A stretch of DNA of 47,609 nucleotides from Leyella stercorea DSM 18206 (GTDB lineage: Bacteria > Bacteroidota > Bacteroidia > Bacteroidales > Bacteroidaceae), in contig NZ_JH379439.1 of NCBI RefSeq assembly GCF_000235885.1, positions 16,356-63,964 on the forward strand, written 5' to 3'. The notes beneath the pieces are model-generated. The model saw only the letters and a list, made by a program, of their open reading frames with translations, ran no database searches and had not been told where the DNA came from. A program made the position numbers and the translations under genes. Positions 25,733 to 34,500 of this stretch are shown in pieces; within the stretch, counting starts at the first letter, position 1, and each line of letters begins with the position of its first letter.

Positions 25733-25836
25733 AAAAAGGAATTTAACAAGAGTAACACAGAAGTTAATACACTGCATATCAAATGAATAGAAGTTAACTT
25801 CGGGCAAAGCCCCCTACTCCCGTTAAATTCCTTTTT
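25733..25836. other. Long-range inverted repeat upstream of miaA
   Basis: The arms AAAAAGGAATTTAAC (25733-25747) and GTTAAATTCCTTTTT (25822-25836) are perfect 15-base complements separated by 74 bases, with one further T after the right arm. The enclosed segment contains a small palindrome (GAAGTTAACTTC). It could be a large terminator for the lpx operon, an untranslated small RNA, or a relic of a short non-autonomous element. Confidence 0.6.
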
Positions 25837-25870
25837 TGCATTTCAATACATTCTAAAACAACGATAAGAC

Positions 25871-26779
25871 ATGGCGAAAACACTGATAGTAATACTCGGT
25901 CCTACCGGCGTAGGCAAGACAGAGTTATGCCTGCAAGTAGCCGAACACCTCAACATACCAATCATTAACGCCGACTCCCGACAGATATTCGAAGAGATAC
26001 CGATAGGCACCGCAGCCCCCACCCCCGAGCAGCGTGCCCGTGTGAAGCATCACTTCGTTGGCACACACCATATCGGTGACTACTACAGTGCATCGATGTA
26101 CGAGAGCGACGTGATGCAACTGCTCACCTCCGACCTCTTCAAACGCTACGACACAGCACTCCTCACCGGTGGTTCGATGATGTATATCGACGCCGTATGC
26201 AACGGCATCGACGACATACCCACCGTCGACGACGAGACGCGCGATTGGATGAAACAACGCTTAGCTGACGAAGGACTGGAGCGATTAGTAGCCGAACTGA
26301 AGCTGCTCGACCCTGAGCATTGGGCCATCGTCGACCGCAATAACCCACGCCGCGTTGTCCATGCCCTTGAGATATGCCACTGCACTGGCCAGACCTACAC
26401 ATCGTTCCGAAAGAGCGAGCGCAAGGAACGCCCGTTCAATATCATGAAGATTGGTCTGACACGCCCACGTGACGTGCTTTATGAGCGCATCAATGCCCGC
26501 GTTCTCAACATGATTGACAGCGGACTCGAGCAGGAAGCACTCGCCGTATACCCACAGCGCACGGAGAACGCCCTTAACACCGTGGGCTACAAAGAAATGT
26601 TTGAATACCTCGACGGACTGACCACGCTCGACGAGTGCATCTTCAAGATACAAAGCAACAGCCGGCGCTACTGTCGTAAGCAACAGACGTGGTTCAAACG
26701 CGATGCCTCCATACATTGGTTCTGCCCCGACAACATTAAAGAAATCATAAATTTCATAGATACAACCCTTGTAGGTTAA
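25871..26779 (+). CDS. miaA: tRNA dimethylallyltransferase
   Basis: 302 residues. It adds a dimethylallyl group to N6 of A37 in tRNAs that read codons starting with U. The N-terminal P-loop [10 protein letters not shown] (residues 10-19), [16 protein letters not shown] (substrate loop with the catalytic Asp), [15 protein letters not shown] and the C-terminal [14 protein letters not shown] are all standard MiaA motifs. The gene follows the lpx cluster, a common Bacteroidota order, but with a long inverted repeat between them. The promoter for the next gene lies around its stop codon. Confidence 0.96.
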   Translation: MAKTLIVILGPTGVGKTELCLQVAEHLNIPIINADSRQIFEEIPIGTAAPTPEQRARVKHHFVGTHHIGDYYSASMYESDVMQLLTSDLFKRYDTALLTGGSMMYIDAVCNGIDDIPTVDDETRDWMKQRLADEGLERLVAELKLLDPEHWAIVDRNNPRRVVHALEICHCTGQTYTSFRKSERKERPFNIMKIGLTRPRDVLYERINARVLNMIDSGLEQEALAVYPQRTENALNTVGYKEMFEYLDGLTTLDECIFKIQSNSRRYCRKQQTWFKRDASIHWFCPDNIKEIINFIDTTLVG

Positions 26780-26797
26780 GCAAAATATGTACTTTTG
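26769..26797 (+). promoter_or_regulatory. Promoter of the class A PBP gene
   Basis: TTG (26769-26771), 18 bases, TACTTTTG (26790-26797). The spacing is one base short of the usual range. It overlaps the miaA stop codon region and lies about 70 bases before the start. Confidence 0.55.
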
Positions 26798-26868
26798 CAT
26801 AACATAATAATAATCAATAACACACAGCATGTCGCAGACATGCGCAACTTGAAACAACCACAACAAAG

Positions 26869-29355
26869 ATGAAAAAAGTAAAGCCCATTCTCATCTGGTG
26901 TCAGAAGAAGGTGCGCACCTTCTTCACATGGTATCGAAACCTCTACAGAGGTCGCAAATGGTACACCAAGACACTCATAGGCATTGCATCATGCATCGTT
27001 GCCTTCTTTCTCTACCTTGGAGCCGTAGACATCAACTTCCTTTGGCTCTTCGGTAAGTCGCCAGGCTTCAGTGCTATTAAGGAAGCTGTAACCAGTGAGG
27101 CTTCCGAAATATACAGCGACGACGGTGTGCTCATCGGCAAATACTTCAACGAAAACCGCACACCAGTAGAGTACGAAGACGTGAACCCTGCTTTCTGGAA
27201 AGCACTCATCGACACCGAGGACGAGCGTTTCTACAAGCACCACGGCATAGACTACACCGGACTTGTAGGTGCCGTAAAGGACGCTGTGCTACATCACGAC
27301 GCACGTGGTGCATCCACCATCACGCAGCAGCTCGCCAAGAACATGTTCCGTATGCGTACCAACTACTCCACCGGACTGCTCGGCAAGCTGCCCGGTGTGC
27401 GTATGCTCATCGTGAAGTCGAAGGAGTGGATTATAGCCACAAAACTCGAGATGACGCATAGCAAGAAGGAGATACTCACCATGTACGCCAACACCGTCGA
27501 CTTCGGCAGCAACGCCTTCGGCATAAAGACCGCAGCCAAGACCTACTTCAACTGCTCACCGAAAGAACTCACCGCCGAACAGGCAGCAGTACTCGTCGGA
27601 ATGCTCAAGGCTACCACCTACTACAACCCCATCGCCAACCCGAAGAACTCGCTGCGCCGACGCAACATCGTGCTCAGCAACATGGTACGCCATGGCGATT
27701 TGACACGTGCCGAGTACGACTCGATTTCGCAAATCGATATCGAACTCAAATATAGCGTTGAGAGCAACTACGACGGCACAGCACTCTACTTCCGCGAGGC
27801 GGTTGCCGATGAGCTACGCAAATGGTGCAACGACAACGACTACGACCTCTACACGTCTGGTTTGAAGATATACACCACCATCGACTCGCGTATGCAGAAA
27901 TACGCCGAAGAGGCTGCCATAAAGCAGATGAAGCAAGTGCAGCGCAACTTCAATAACCACTGGGGCAATCAAGAACCATGGCAGGACGAACGCCACAACG
28001 TCATCCCGGGCTTCATCGAGGGCATTGCCAAACGACAGCCAGTGTACAAGTATCTGCTTGCACGCTTCCCGAACAACCCCGACTCTATAGAGTACTACCT
28101 CAACCGACCGCACAAAGTGAAGCTCTTCGACTACGAGCAGGGCACTATAGAGCGCGAGATGTCCACAATGGACTCCATACGCTACATGGTTCACTTCATG
28201 CACTGCTCGTTCGTAGCAATGGAACCACAGACAGGTGCCGTGAAAGCATGGGTGGGCGACATCGACTTCAAGTCGTGGAAGTACGACAAGGTCACTGCCA
28301 TGCGCCAGCCAGGCTCTACCTTCAAGCTCTTCGTCTACACCGAAGCTATGAACCAGGGACTCACACCGTGCGACAAGCGCCGCGACGAGTACTTCTCGAT
28401 GAAAGTGTTCGACAAAGCGCAGAACAAAGAGGTAACATGGGCACCGACCAATGCCAACGGCTACTTCACTGGCGACTCTATACCTCTTAAGGCTGCCTTC
28501 GCACGAAGCATCAACTCTGTAGCCGTGCGCCTCGGACAAGAGATGGGCATCACGCGCATCGCCGAAACTGCACACAAGATGGGCATCGAGAGTCCGCTCG
28601 ACGAGACCCCAGCCCTCGCACTCGGCTCAAGCGATATCAACCTCCTCGAGCTTGCCAACGCCTATAGCACCGTCGCCAACGACGGCAAGTACGTGAAACG
28701 CGTACTCGTAACACGTATTGTCGACCGCAACGGTAAAGAGGTGTACAAGGCTCCGCTCAACGAAGAGCAAGTAATCCCGTACAAGAGCGCGTTCCTCATG
28801 CAGCAAATGCTCATGGGCGGCACACGCGAGCCGGGCGGCACATCAATGAGCCTCAACGGATACGTAGGCAACTTCCGCGACACCGACTGGGGTGGCAAGA
28901 CCGGTACGTCAAACAACCACTCCGACGCATGGTTCATGGGTGTCAGCCCGAAACTCGTCGTAGGCGCATGGGTGGGTGGCGAATACCGCTGCATCCACTT
29001 CCGCACCGGCGCACTCGGACAGGGCTCACGCACCGCACTCCCCATCTGCGGCTACTTCCTGCAGTCGGTGCTGGGCGACCCGGCATTCGCAAAGTATCGC
29101 ACCAAGTTCGGCAAACCGAAGGACGACGACATCACCTCCGCAATGTACAACTGCCAGAGCTACTACATGCGCGAGAAGAACGACTCTACCAATACCGACA
29201 GCATACACGTCGAAGAAGAGATCGTGCTCGACGAGAATGGCGCACCAATAGAACGCCACTCAGCTACCGAACCAACAAAAGAAGGCTCGCCCGAGCAGCA
29301 ACCTAATGCGCACAAGCATCCCAAGGAAGAAGTCGTGAACTTCGACGACCTGTAA
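26869..29355 (+). CDS. Class A penicillin-binding protein (PBP1a-like)
   Basis: 828 residues. A bifunctional peptidoglycan synthase anchored by one N-terminal membrane segment (about residues 37-55, LIGIASCIVAFFLYLGAVDI). The GT51 transglycosylase domain shows TEDERFYKHHGIDYTGLVGA with the catalytic Glu, GASTITQQLAKNMF and the KKEILTMYANTVDFG helix. The transpeptidase domain has the SxxK motif in RQPGSTFKLF, SxN in ARSINSVAV, and KTG in WGGKTGTSNNHSDAWF. The C-terminal ~70 residues are polar and acidic (Glu/Asp/Pro/His-rich), a common tail in Bacteroidota PBP1. It has its own promoter and a strong terminator. Confidence 0.95.
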   Translation: MKKVKPILIWCQKKVRTFFTWYRNLYRGRKWYTKTLIGIASCIVAFFLYLGAVDINFLWLFGKSPGFSAIKEAVTSEASEIYSDDGVLIGKYFNENRTPVEYEDVNPAFWKALIDTEDERFYKHHGIDYTGLVGAVKDAVLHHDARGASTITQQLAKNMFRMRTNYSTGLLGKLPGVRMLIVKSKEWIIATKLEMTHSKKEILTMYANTVDFGSNAFGIKTAAKTYFNCSPKELTAEQAAVLVGMLKATTYYNPIANPKNSLRRRNIVLSNMVRHGDLTRAEYDSISQIDIELKYSVESNYDGTALYFREAVADELRKWCNDNDYDLYTSGLKIYTTIDSRMQKYAEEAAIKQMKQVQRNFNNHWGNQEPWQDERHNVIPGFIEGIAKRQPVYKYLLARFPNNPDSIEYYLNRPHKVKLFDYEQGTIEREMSTMDSIRYMVHFMHCSFVAMEPQTGAVKAWVGDIDFKSWKYDKVTAMRQPGSTFKLFVYTEAMNQGLTPCDKRRDEYFSMKVFDKAQNKEVTWAPTNANGYFTGDSIPLKAAFARSINSVAVRLGQEMGITRIAETAHKMGIESPLDETPALALGSSDINLLELANAYSTVANDGKYVKRVLVTRIVDRNGKEVYKAPLNEEQVIPYKSAFLMQQMLMGGTREPGGTSMSLNGYVGNFRDTDWGGKTGTSNNHSDAWFMGVSPKLVVGAWVGGEYRCIHFRTGALGQGSRTALPICGYFLQSVLGDPAFAKYRTKFGKPKDDDITSAMYNCQSYYMREKNDSTNTDSIHVEEEIVLDENGAPIERHSATEPTKEGSPEQQPNAHKHPKEEVVNFDDL

Positions 29356-29411
29356 CTCTCTACTCTGAGCATCTGTATTGATATACAATGTATCTATACT
29401 GATATATAATA

Positions 29412-29450
29412 AATGTGGGCATGGCGAAAGCCATGCCCACATTGCTTTTT
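29412..29450 (+). terminator. Intrinsic terminator after the PBP gene
   Basis: A perfect 14-base stem AATGTGGGCATGGC / GCCATGCCCACATT closed by a GAAA tetraloop and followed by GC and five T. Confidence 0.92.
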
Positions 29451-29512
29451 ATCGTCAACGCTTCGGCATTCTTCTATTATTTTTCAGTCACTCATGGTTA
29501 TTGAACCGTTTT

Positions 29513-30787
29513 TTAATATTTACCTGTACCATTACAATATTTGCACTTACCAGTGCCACTACATGTGCGGCAGTATCCATTATTACAATAAATGCATTTT
29601 CTACCCATAGTTCCGATACCTGTTCCTGCGCATCGTGCACATTTACCCCTTAAGCAATTTGTAGCTGTACACTTGCCGGTTCCATAACATCCAGTACATT
29701 TTCTACTTCCACCATCAGAACCTCCAGAACCACCAGAACCTCCAGAACCACCAGACCCACCTCCACTATAGGTTGGCTCTTGCCTCAGAGTGTATTGCAA
29801 CAATGACCCGTCATTCTTGCTAAATGTGTATGTGAACGTTTTGACATAACCAGATGTATTAGCGTTAGCCGTAACATTTAGTTTCCAATCTTTACCCCCA
29901 GAGTATTTATTTGTATAGAGCATTGTCCAATTAACACTCTGCTCTGATGGATATCTTACATTAATATTATTATTATCTTTATTATATACCAAAAAAGCTA
30001 CAGTTCCCCCATTGGCTGGAATTTCTGAAGGTGGTACAATTTCAAATGTCATTCCCTTAGATTCTTGATATATCTTCACATCTATGCTCGACACTCCATT
30101 CCCTTTGCTATCGAGAGCGGTTAATCGAATTATCGCACTGCGTGATTCTGACATATCATTCCTATTGAGTTCAAATGTAAGTGAGGCTTTGTTTCCATAT
30201 TGATTTACCGCATAATTCAACATCATGTTGCTATAATCAACGACATCACTTATCTTGATTTGCATTTCCTCAAAATAGTCTTTATGCCATAAGAATCTAC
30301 TCGTTATATCAATTGAATGTCCAGCAGTTTCACTTCCATACCGATATACATCACCATTATATGTATCATCATTGCCGGCATCCAATGTTAGTATTCCTAT
30401 GGGATTCTCCTGTCTATTAAGTAAAAATCTATCGTTATTGTCGGAATCAATGCCAACAAGCATCTTGCCATTTATTTCAACGTTTGTGAGCACATCTGTT
30501 TTTCCATCATACATCATTTTGATTGTTTTGTCCTTTTCCGAATACTCATACCGAAATGTCCACAAATCTTGCTCTACATCTTCGGTGTGCTCACAACCAA
30601 TACCTGTTCCATCACTTTTGAAGACATAGACGTCATCATCGTCAACTGTCTTCCATGTTCCTACGATACCACTATTATTTTCACCATTGCCACTTTCTTC
30701 ATCATCATTATCACTACATGATGCAAGCGGAATTAATCCTATAATAAATGAGAATAGGACTAATAAATTTAAATACTTCTTTTTCAT
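29513..30787 (-). CDS. Lipoprotein with Ig-like domains and DnaJ-type Cys-rich C-terminus
   Basis: 424 residues. A lipoprotein signal peptide is clear: MKKKYLNLLVLFSF... with lipobox LASC (Cys24). Next come an acidic linker, a lipocalin-like 'VGTWK...VYVFKSDGTG' domain (about 40-130) and two beta-rich, Ig/BACON-like regions (about 135-245 and 250-345). A Gly-Gly-Ser linker (346-365) leads to a tail of about 60 residues with four CxxCxGTG motifs (CTGCYGTG, CARCAGTG, CRTCSGTG, CKYCNGTG) plus further Cys pairs, like the zinc-binding domain of DnaJ. A zinc finger tethered to an exported lipoprotein is unusual; its role is unknown. The gene is A+T-rich, unlike its neighbours, and an IS-end relic lies upstream. 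Confidence 0.82.
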   Translation of the reverse strand: MKKKYLNLLVLFSFIIGLIPLASCSDNDDEESGNGENNSGIVGTWKTVDDDDVYVFKSDGTGIGCEHTEDVEQDLWTFRYEYSEKDKTIKMMYDGKTDVLTNVEINGKMLVGIDSDNNDRFLLNRQENPIGILTLDAGNDDTYNGDVYRYGSETAGHSIDITSRFLWHKDYFEEMQIKISDVVDYSNMMLNYAVNQYGNKASLTFELNRNDMSESRSAIIRLTALDSKGNGVSSIDVKIYQESKGMTFEIVPPSEIPANGGTVAFLVYNKDNNNINVRYPSEQSVNWTMLYTNKYSGGKDWKLNVTANANTSGYVKTFTYTFSKNDGSLLQYTLRQEPTYSGGGSGGSGGSGGSGGSDGGSRKCTGCYGTGKCTATNCLRGKCARCAGTGIGTMGRKCIYCNNGYCRTCSGTGKCKYCNGTGKY

Positions 30788-30850
30788 AAGTTTTGTGTTT
30801 TTAGTTAATACTCATAATTACGCAACGTTATTATATGAATTATAATAATG

Positions 30851-30881
30851 CAAAGATAGTGTTTACATTTTGTTCGTGCAA
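30851..30881 (-). promoter_or_regulatory. Promoter of the Cys-rich lipoprotein gene
   Basis: On minus: TTG (30879-30881), 20 bases, TATCTTTG (30851-30858), consensus spacing, about 65 bases before the start. Confidence 0.7.
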
Positions 30882-30961
30882 TACAAGTATTTAACGATAG
30901 TGCCTAAACATACTTATAGGTGGAATAAGTGGTTGAAATTTGCACTTAAGTGGTTAGTATT

Positions 30962-30989
30962 ACCCCAGTTCGGGATAACCGAGTGTCTT
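30962..30989 (-). mobile_element. Solo IS982-like terminal remnant
   Basis: The 28 bases beginning ACCCCAGTTCGGGATAACCG are the reverse complement of the right end of IS copy 1 (6882-6909), with one mismatch, including the IS-specific bases inside the inverted repeat (AAGACACTCGG). Similarity stops abruptly at 30989, and no transposase or left end is nearby. It is the footprint of a third copy of the same IS, deleted except for its tip. Confidence 0.8.
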
Positions 30990-31074
30990 TGACCATATTA
31001 TTAATTTTACCGGACAGCAATAATTAAAAATAATTAATCAACAACGTGAGTTCGACTAATTCTCATTCCAAACC

Positions 31075-31671
31075 TCACGCCTTAATATACACGGGCGCAT
31101 TCCGTGCGCCTTCTCTCCTTATCACGCCCTGCTCCACGAAACGCTTCAGCCACTTGCATGCAGCCGTTTCGCGCAGCCTAAACTGGCGTTGCATCGTGCG
31201 ACAGGTGATGAAATGGTTCGCGGAGAGGTAATCCATCAGAAGCGAGAGCAGCTGCTTCTCCTCGTACACCACCGACTTCGACGTGAGGCGCGCACGACGA
31301 AAACGCACCTTGCTGCCCACTTCCTGCAAGAGCGAAGCCTCTGGTCGGAAGTTGATGTTGTGCAGACGCAGGTCGCCACTACTCACCTTCTCCACCGCCT
31401 TGCCATCGGCATCGAGCTTCACGGAGAGAGAGAAATAGCCCACATTAGGAATGTAGAAGCGGTGTCCTTGCGAGAGTTCGCGCACCATCTGTTCGCGCAA
31501 CTCCGACAGTGTTGCCTCTATATCGCCTTTCTTCAGTGTACTGTTGTCCTGTATCAGATGCTCCAACTGCTGCGCCGTCATTGGTGAGCCTTCAAAGATA
31601 CGTGCGAAATGGCGTGCTGTTCCGCTGCCTTGCGAATTGCTTAGTGTGTGAATTTCGTAATTGATACTCAT
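31075..31671 (-). CDS. HU-like DNA-binding protein with C-terminal extension
   Basis: 198 residues. Residues 1-125 match the Bacteroidota HU-related family: SINYEIHTLSNSQGSGTARH at the start, LEHLIQDNSTLKKGDIEATL as the helical body, and RFYIPNVGYFSLSVKL for the beta-arm, with NINFRPEASLLQEVG after it. The C-terminal ~65 residues (LLSLLMDYLSANHFITCRTM ... LKRFVEQGVIRREG) look like a winged helix-turn-helix, a feature of longer members. Such proteins may shape the nucleoid or act at specific sites. It has its own strong promoter upstream (31717-31747). Confidence 0.85.
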   Translation of the reverse strand: MSINYEIHTLSNSQGSGTARHFARIFEGSPMTAQQLEHLIQDNSTLKKGDIEATLSELREQMVRELSQGHRFYIPNVGYFSLSVKLDADGKAVEKVSSGDLRLHNINFRPEASLLQEVGSKVRFRRARLTSKSVVYEEKQLLSLLMDYLSANHFITCRTMQRQFRLRETAACKWLKRFVEQGVIRREGARNAPVYIKA

Positions 31672-31716
31672 GTTTTTCTTTTTGTTAAGGTTAATATTAT
31701 CTGTCTATTGTGCTTG

Positions 31717-31747
31717 CAAAATTACAATTCTGCGCAAGCGAATGCAA
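31717..31747 (-). promoter_or_regulatory. Promoter of the HU-like gene
   Basis: On minus: TTG (31745-31747), 20 bases, TAATTTTG (31717-31724), about 45 bases before the start codon. Confidence 0.75.
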
Positions 31748-31766
31748 GTAAAAGAGCAAGTTTTTT

Positions 31767-31832
31767 CATCCGCGTCGGTCGATGCGGACATCTGCGCCGG
31801 TCGATGCGGACATCTGCGCCGGTCGATGCGTA
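31767..31832. repeat. 22-bp tandem repeat array, three units
   Basis: Three 22-base units (typical start CATCTGCGCCGGTCGATGCG) in direct tandem. Same family as 5713-5844 and same strand orientation, but with GT instead of AC at the centre of the near-palindromic core. It lies just upstream of the HU-like promoter. Confidence 0.88.
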
Positions 31833-31956
31833 TCACGATAGCGATACAAAAAATCCCTCAACAAGGAACGTTTACAACTTGAAACATCACTTGTTGGGGG
31901 ATTAATCTATAGTTTATCCTCTTTTAATGGGAAACTCTCATCGAGCTACCTTTGCG

Positions 31957-33159
31957 TTATAGCGATTTGATAATTGCGTCCATCTCCACAAACTCCTTAC
32001 CCATGTTGAGGTTGAGGTAGATAGTGTAGAGCGGCATTGCCCACAAATCCTTGCGTGTTGGGGCAAGCTTGCGGTATGTCTGCATGTACTTCAACGAATT
32101 GCGATAGAATTCGAGCATTTTGGCGCGCTCGGCGCGTGTGTGTTTCGGCGCGTTGTCTATCTTCACCGCCTGGTTGAAATAAGCCAAGCCAGCGTTGAGA
32201 TAAGCATCCGCAAGACTGTCGTCGAGGGCGATGATAGCATCGCAGAGCTGTACGCACTCGTCGTAGCGTTGCATGGTGAGCAGCACTGCGCTCTTGGCGA
32301 GCATTGCAACTTTGCTCTTTGCGTTGATGGCAAGCGAACGATTGCAAAGCGTGAGTGCCTGTGTGGTGTCACCACGTTGGAAACGATAGTCGAACAGATG
32401 GGGAAAGAAGTACTCAGATACCGGATTTTTGTCGAAGCCCTTCTCAAGCGTAGACACATAACCGATGGTGTCGCCTTGCGCACGATAGGTGTCGGCTACG
32501 TACTGTAGGGTGAGTTGCAGGCGTGCGGTGTCAGCCTCTGCCAAGTCTTTATAGCGCAGAGTGGCGACATGGTCATTGGCGCGATAGCCACTATAGAGGG
32601 CGTAGAATGCTGCTGAAGGCAGACGCTTGTCCTTTGTGGTGTAGTCGTAACTCTGAAAGAGTGGTTGCTCGGCGCAGTCGATGTAAGCCGAAAAGAGCGT
32701 GAACGCACGTTGATAGTTCTGCTTATTGAGAAAGAAGGAGCCTCCGGTGTAGAGGTTCTTGCGATAGGCGTCGAGGTATTCGGCGTTCTTGCGACGATAC
32801 TTCAGCTGCACACGTCCGTTCTCGTTGGGCTGGGCATCAACAGAGTCGAGGCCTTCGAGCACACCGAACATACGGTAGGCTGCCTCGAAGAGCTTTGCGG
32901 TGTCGGTCGACTGCTTGAGATACATCTGTTCGTTCACATCCTCATACTGCTTTTTTACCGCATCGAACAAGACAAGCCAAATCTTCTCGTTGCTCCTGTT
33001 GTCAGGATTGGCGAGCAGCGTACGCATCGAAGCCTCAGTTTCAACCGCCTTTCCAGCCTTTATTGCCGCTTTGGCTTGTGCCATCTCCTTCTTTTGCGTT
33101 GTTGCGGAAGCGAATGTGGCGAACACAAGCAATGTGACTAAGAATAGTTTTCTGAACAT
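31957..33159 (-). CDS. Exported tetratricopeptide-repeat protein
   Basis: 400 residues from the ATG at 33159 (MFRKLFLVTLLVFATFASA, a signal peptide). The longer frame to 33225 runs into the upstream hairpin and is rejected. The body is almost all alpha-helical. TPR-like helix pairs are seen in AEYLDAYRKNLYTGGSFFLN, AFTLFSAYIDCAEQPLF, TQALTLCNRSLAINAKSKVA, YDECVQLCDAIIALDDSLAD and AYLNAGLAYFNQA. It resembles the neighbour at 33233 in layout (signal peptide, similar helix order, 'KFRKKNA/KYRRKNA' segment), so the pair looks like diverged paralogues. Its function is not known; a role in periplasmic assembly is possible. Confidence 0.85.
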   Translation of the reverse strand: MFRKLFLVTLLVFATFASATTQKKEMAQAKAAIKAGKAVETEASMRTLLANPDNRSNEKIWLVLFDAVKKQYEDVNEQMYLKQSTDTAKLFEAAYRMFGVLEGLDSVDAQPNENGRVQLKYRRKNAEYLDAYRKNLYTGGSFFLNKQNYQRAFTLFSAYIDCAEQPLFQSYDYTTKDKRLPSAAFYALYSGYRANDHVATLRYKDLAEADTARLQLTLQYVADTYRAQGDTIGYVSTLEKGFDKNPVSEYFFPHLFDYRFQRGDTTQALTLCNRSLAINAKSKVAMLAKSAVLLTMQRYDECVQLCDAIIALDDSLADAYLNAGLAYFNQAVKIDNAPKHTRAERAKMLEFYRNSLKYMQTYRKLAPTRKDLWAMPLYTIYLNLNMGKEFVEMDAIIKSL

Positions 33160-33179
33160 TTTATCCCGATTACAATCCA

Positions 33180-33222
33180 CGGCATGTCCCACCTTATAAT
33201 ATATAGACAGTGGGACATGCCG
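33180..33222 (-). terminator. Hairpin between the two TPR genes
   Basis: CGGCATGTCCCAC (33180-33192) and GTGGGACATGCCG (33210-33222) are perfect 13-base complements around a 17-base loop. It lies 11 bases after the stop of the upstream TPR gene. There is no T run, so it may limit rather than end transcription of the second gene. Confidence 0.6.
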
Positions 33223-33232
33223 CATGAGTTAA

Positions 33233-34408
33233 TTAGTTTGCGCCGTTAAGACGTTCCAAGTTGTAGTTGGTATTGTCGAGCATGTACGACCAGTTGGCAC
33301 GCTGCTGACCTGGGTCGAGGTCGCGTGCCTTCTCGAAGCACTGCTTTGCTTGCTCGAAGAGGCTCTTCATCTGTGCAGCATCCTGCAGCTGAGCAGCCTT
33401 GTTGTTGTAGCAGAAGCCGAGGAAAGTGAGTGCGAGAGCGTCGTCCTTAGCAGCAACAGCCTTCTGCAGAGTAGCGATTGCCTCATCCCATTTGGTTGCA
33501 TTCATCTGTGCCTGACCCTTCACGAGGTTAGCCATGAAGTCGTTAGGATTAACAGCGAGGCGCTCAGCGAGGATAGCGTCCTGCTTGTCCTGCATACCGA
33601 GTGCACCGTAGAGCGGAGCAAGTACAGAGAAGATGCTCTCGTTTTCCTTGTCCTTGAGGTAGAGAGCCTCTACGTTCTTCAGACAACGCAGCGAGTCTTC
33701 CTTAGTCTTCATCTCCTGCTGCATAAATGCAACCTTAACACCGAGTGCTTCCTTGTAAGAAGCTGTATCGTTGAGGGCTACGTCGCAATACTGATTTGCC
33801 TTGTCCATATCCTTCAGCTGATAAGCCAGACGAGCTGCGATGAGGGCTACGTTGCCGAGGTACTCGTCGCGTGTAGACTTGTCCATGTCTGCGAAGAGAG
33901 GTGCTGTGTAGCTGTCTACGTATGCTGCGAAGTACTTGTAAGCTACGGTCTGGTCGTCGCCCTGAAGGCAGTCCTGACCTGCTATTACGAACTGGATGCG
34001 GTTAGGCCATATGCGGTTAGCGTTCTTCTTGCGGAACTTAGGAGCCACCTTGCCCTTAGCGTTAGGGAGCTGGTCGTACTTGTCGCACTCGATGGCGTTG
34101 TTAAGACCATTGAGGAGAGCGTCAAACATGCCCTGCTTGTCGTAGGTCTTATCGCTCTTCTGACCCATCTGCTCGAGAGTCTGAATCTCTACAGATGCAG
34201 CGTTCTCCTTGTTGAACTTGTCGAACGAGATGTCGACGAGCTTGTTGTAACCCTTAGCCTTGTCTTCGTTGCTGAGCGAAGAGAGACAAGCGTTGAGACC
34301 GCTCTGTGCCTCAGCGTAGTCCTTTGCCTTGAGAACAGTCTTGATGTCCTGTGCAAATGCAGATGTGGCAGTTACTGCCAGCAATGCTGCTACAAATAAT
34401 TTCTTCAT
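33233..34408 (-). CDS. Exported tetratricopeptide-repeat protein
   Basis: 391 residues with a signal peptide (MKKLFVAALLAVTATSAFAQ). Helical repeats run through the protein; the clearest TPR units are near the C-terminus: ERLAVNPNDFMANLVKGQAQ, WDEAIATLQKAVAAKDDALA and LFEQAKQCFEKARDLDPGQQ. A tight glycine-poor, Lys-rich N-terminal region follows the signal. Codon choice suggests strong expression. It lies 92 bases downstream of gyrA on the same strand, with the spacer made of short CTAAGCTTTT and TTTGAGTT repeats. It is probably a periplasmic or outer-membrane-associated scaffold; no specific partner is visible. Confidence 0.85.
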   Translation of the reverse strand: MKKLFVAALLAVTATSAFAQDIKTVLKAKDYAEAQSGLNACLSSLSNEDKAKGYNKLVDISFDKFNKENAASVEIQTLEQMGQKSDKTYDKQGMFDALLNGLNNAIECDKYDQLPNAKGKVAPKFRKKNANRIWPNRIQFVIAGQDCLQGDDQTVAYKYFAAYVDSYTAPLFADMDKSTRDEYLGNVALIAARLAYQLKDMDKANQYCDVALNDTASYKEALGVKVAFMQQEMKTKEDSLRCLKNVEALYLKDKENESIFSVLAPLYGALGMQDKQDAILAERLAVNPNDFMANLVKGQAQMNATKWDEAIATLQKAVAAKDDALALTFLGFCYNNKAAQLQDAAQMKSLFEQAKQCFEKARDLDPGQQRANWSYMLDNTNYNLERLNGAN

Positions 34409-34500
34409 AATTTTGAGTTTTGAGTTTTGAGTTTTTGAATTATATAAGCCGAACTAAGCCTCTCTAAGCTTTTCTAAGCCTTTCGCCATTCTAAGCTTTT
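34409..34500. repeat. Short tandem repeats between gyrA and the TPR gene
   Basis: About 34412-34436 repeats TTTGAGTT with period 8-9 (complement of the AAAACTCA octamers at 15970 and 18805). About 34450-34506 repeats a 10-base CTAAGCTTTT/CTAAGCCTTT unit four to five times, reaching into the last codons of gyrA. Confidence 0.7.

Noticed and set aside
33160..33225. 22-residue N-terminal extension of the TPR protein
   Set aside because: It lies in the intergenic hairpin and would hide the signal peptide.
33350..34399. 349-codon plus-strand frame opposite the TPR gene
   Set aside because: Leu/Val/Cys-rich antisense translation with no recognisable domain; the minus strand encodes a signal peptide and TPR helices.
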